64,000 nucleotides of DNA from contig CALAJN010000016.1 in NCBI GenBank assembly GCA_937922675.1, forward strand, positions 60,156 through 124,155, given 5' to 3'. This stretch comes from an uncultured Granulosicoccaceae bacterium. Its GTDB lineage: Bacteria; Pseudomonadota; Gammaproteobacteria; Granulosicoccales; Granulosicoccaceae. The notes beneath the pieces are model-generated. The model was not told the origin of the DNA and did no database searches. It saw nothing but the letters and a program-made list of their open reading frames with translations. Shown one piece after another: positions 62,966-64,000 of the stretch (positions are counted from its first letter, which is position 1; every line of letters begins with the position of its first letter). Both the position numbers and the translations under genes were made by a program.

Positions 62966-64000
62966 GCTGCTTTTTCAACCTTACTGTGCGTGTCGAGCCC
63001 AAACTGCATTGCAAGCTCCCGACAATAGGCCTGTTGACTTGCTATCAAATCAGCGTCATATCCAAGCCGATCAACCAACCAGGCGTGCATTCTCTCGATC
63101 TCTTTCAGGTGGCCTGATTGATCCATCGCATGGGTCACACTGATGGTGTGCCGACGATGGACATTGTTGCTGTTGTTGATCCAGCTGACACGCGCACCCG
63201 GCTCACACAACAACGCGGCGTACAAGAGCCAGTCTCCGACCAGACGCGTGACTTCGAGTTCTGTCTGCAATCGTGACAACCCAGCACGCAAGGCCTGGGC
63301 GTGCCACACCACAGAGCTGACATTCAATATGGCATTGCGCACCGACAGGGTCTTGCGTACAAAATCGACCCCCTCTACATCACGCCTTCCAGAGAAAAAT
63401 TCATGATCTATCAGATCAAGGTAGTAGCGGTAGCTATCCGCTGTTTTCTTTCCCTTGGCGTCGACTTGCATAGAATCACAAGCGACCAGAACGGTACCGT
63501 CCACAAAGGCAGGAACAGCATCCGACAAGAGCTGTGACCCGGCAAGGTCATCCGCCTCGGCAATCCAGATACGCGAACCTCGAGCAGCAGAAACACCCCT
63601 TGTCCACTGGCTAAAGACATTACCGGAATTTTGAGTAGAGGGCATGGCACGCACCAACCGCTTGTGCTTGATACAACACGATTCGATGACAGCCAGGCTG
63701 TCATCGGTTGAACCGTCATCGAGCACGAGTACCTCGAAAACCGGATAGCTTTGCTCGAAAATGGACTCAAGGCGAGCTCCAAGATAGTTTGCGTAGTTGT
63801 AGTTGGGCACGATGACGCTCACGCGCTCCAATTCAGGACGCATGTATTCAAGCAATTCGAAGGCGTAGTCATCAAAACGGCAGTGTTGATTCACATGTGC
63901 TTGCCGCGCTGCATGTAACGCTTCTGTATCAGCGTACAAGGCATTGAACAGGGCCTGCCTTATCGCCTCGGCGTCACTTCGCGGGGCGACATGGCCGTGC
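62962..64000 (-). CDS. Family 2 glycosyltransferase, truncated by the right edge
   Basis: At least 345 residues; the frame is open to the last base, so the gene starts outside the window. The visible N-terminal residues HVAPRSDAEAIRQALFNALYAD resemble the end of a family 4 (GT-B) transferase, after which a GT2 domain begins: VSVIVPNYNYANYLGARLESIFEQSYPVFEVLVLDDGSTDDSLAVIE, WIAEADDLAG (metal site), WLLYAALLCEPGARVSWINNSNNVHRRHTISVTH. It may thus be a GT4-GT2 fusion. An internal TTG at 63939 is not a convincing start. Overlaps the GT61 gene by 4 bp in the same operon. Confidence 0.85.
   Translation of the reverse strand, partial: HGHVAPRSDAEAIRQALFNALYADTEALHAARQAHVNQHCRFDDYAFELLEYMRPELERVSVIVPNYNYANYLGARLESIFEQSYPVFEVLVLDDGSTDDSLAVIESCCIKHKRLVRAMPSTQNSGNVFSQWTRGVSAARGSRIWIAEADDLAGSQLLSDAVPAFVDGTVLVACDSMQVDAKGKKTADSYRYYLDLIDHEFFSGRRDVEGVDFVRKTLSVRNAILNVSSVVWHAQALRAGLSRLQTELEVTRLVGDWLLYAALLCEPGARVSWINNSNNVHRRHTISVTHAMDQSGHLKEIERMHAWLVDRLGYDADLIASQQAYCRELAMQFGLDTHSKVEKAA

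Noticed and set aside
1..64000. CRISPR arrays, tRNA/rRNA genes, prophage or complete insertion sequences
   Set aside because: No regularly spaced repeats, no tRNA-like arm patterns spotted, no integrase or phage genes; the only transposase-like gene is the domesticated RAYT without IS ends. tRNA detection by eye is not reliable.

Overview
The window looks like chromosomal DNA of a marine-type gammaproteobacterium with moderately high G+C. The support is the conserved order trpG-trpD-trpC-crp/vfr-OsmC, which Pseudomonas shares; rplM-rpsI; a second EF-G of the FusA2 type; TmcA; and group-2-capsule-type KpsC/KpsS. I cannot name the genus. Most of it is densely packed core metabolism with many 1-11 bp stop/start overlaps (operons). 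I saw no phage, plasmid, CRISPR array, tRNA or rRNA.

Layout. 1-623: end of a TRAP transporter permease, then a terminator. About 745-6109: a cobalamin riboswitch and vitamin B12 uptake operon (btuB, a beta-propeller-like lipoprotein, btuC, btuD; no btuF). 6298-7794: secreted beta-helix protein. 8003-10087: EF-G 2 (minus). 10421-15720: membrane aspartic protease, then an overlapping run of two ATP-grasp enzymes, an MFS transporter and AMP nucleosidase. 15890-16984: fasciclin lipoprotein. 17583-19577: tmcA. 19592-25244: a minus-strand lipid-modification operon (DUF3833 lipoprotein, cyclopropane-synthase-like methyltransferase, DUF1365, FAD amine oxidase) divergent from an ECF sigma factor and its ChrR-type anti-sigma factor. 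25270-27856: rfbC-rfbD-rfbB (dTDP-rhamnose). 27958-31415: dimethylglycine/sarcosine dehydrogenase-like flavoprotein with nitronate monooxygenase. 31525-32463: a REP-associated tyrosine transposase (RAYT). 32852-34261: dGTPase. 34352-38248: very large FAD/Fe-S oxidase. 38483-39403: rplM-rpsI. 39931-41166: OsmC-like protein and Crp, then a lipoprotein. 42508-46610: trpE-G-D-C behind a short Trp-rich leader peptide. 46846-48378: class I fumarase, followed by a Cys-rich lipoprotein and a GspE/PilB relative that has lost its ATPase motifs. 50025-64000: a surface polysaccharide locus (sulfotransferase-like, KpsS, KpsC, coiled-coil tail-anchored protein, glycosyltransferases, a WbsX-GT4 fusion, rfbA, UDP-xylose synthase, GT61, and a GT2 protein that runs off the right edge).

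How the parts fit. The riboswitch operon is a B12 import system in which a surface propeller lipoprotein occupies the place where a periplasmic binding protein is expected, resembling by position and fold the BtuG idea from Bacteroidetes. The sigma/ChrR pair and the divergent lipid genes look like a singlet-oxygen response module. dTDP-rhamnose genes (two places) and UDP-xylose synthase supply sugars to the polysaccharide locus, whose KpsC/KpsS imply a Kdo-linked, ABC-exported capsule that may be sulfated. The least explained parts are the ATP-grasp/ATP-grasp/MFS cassette, the propeller lipoprotein and the pseudo-ATPase.
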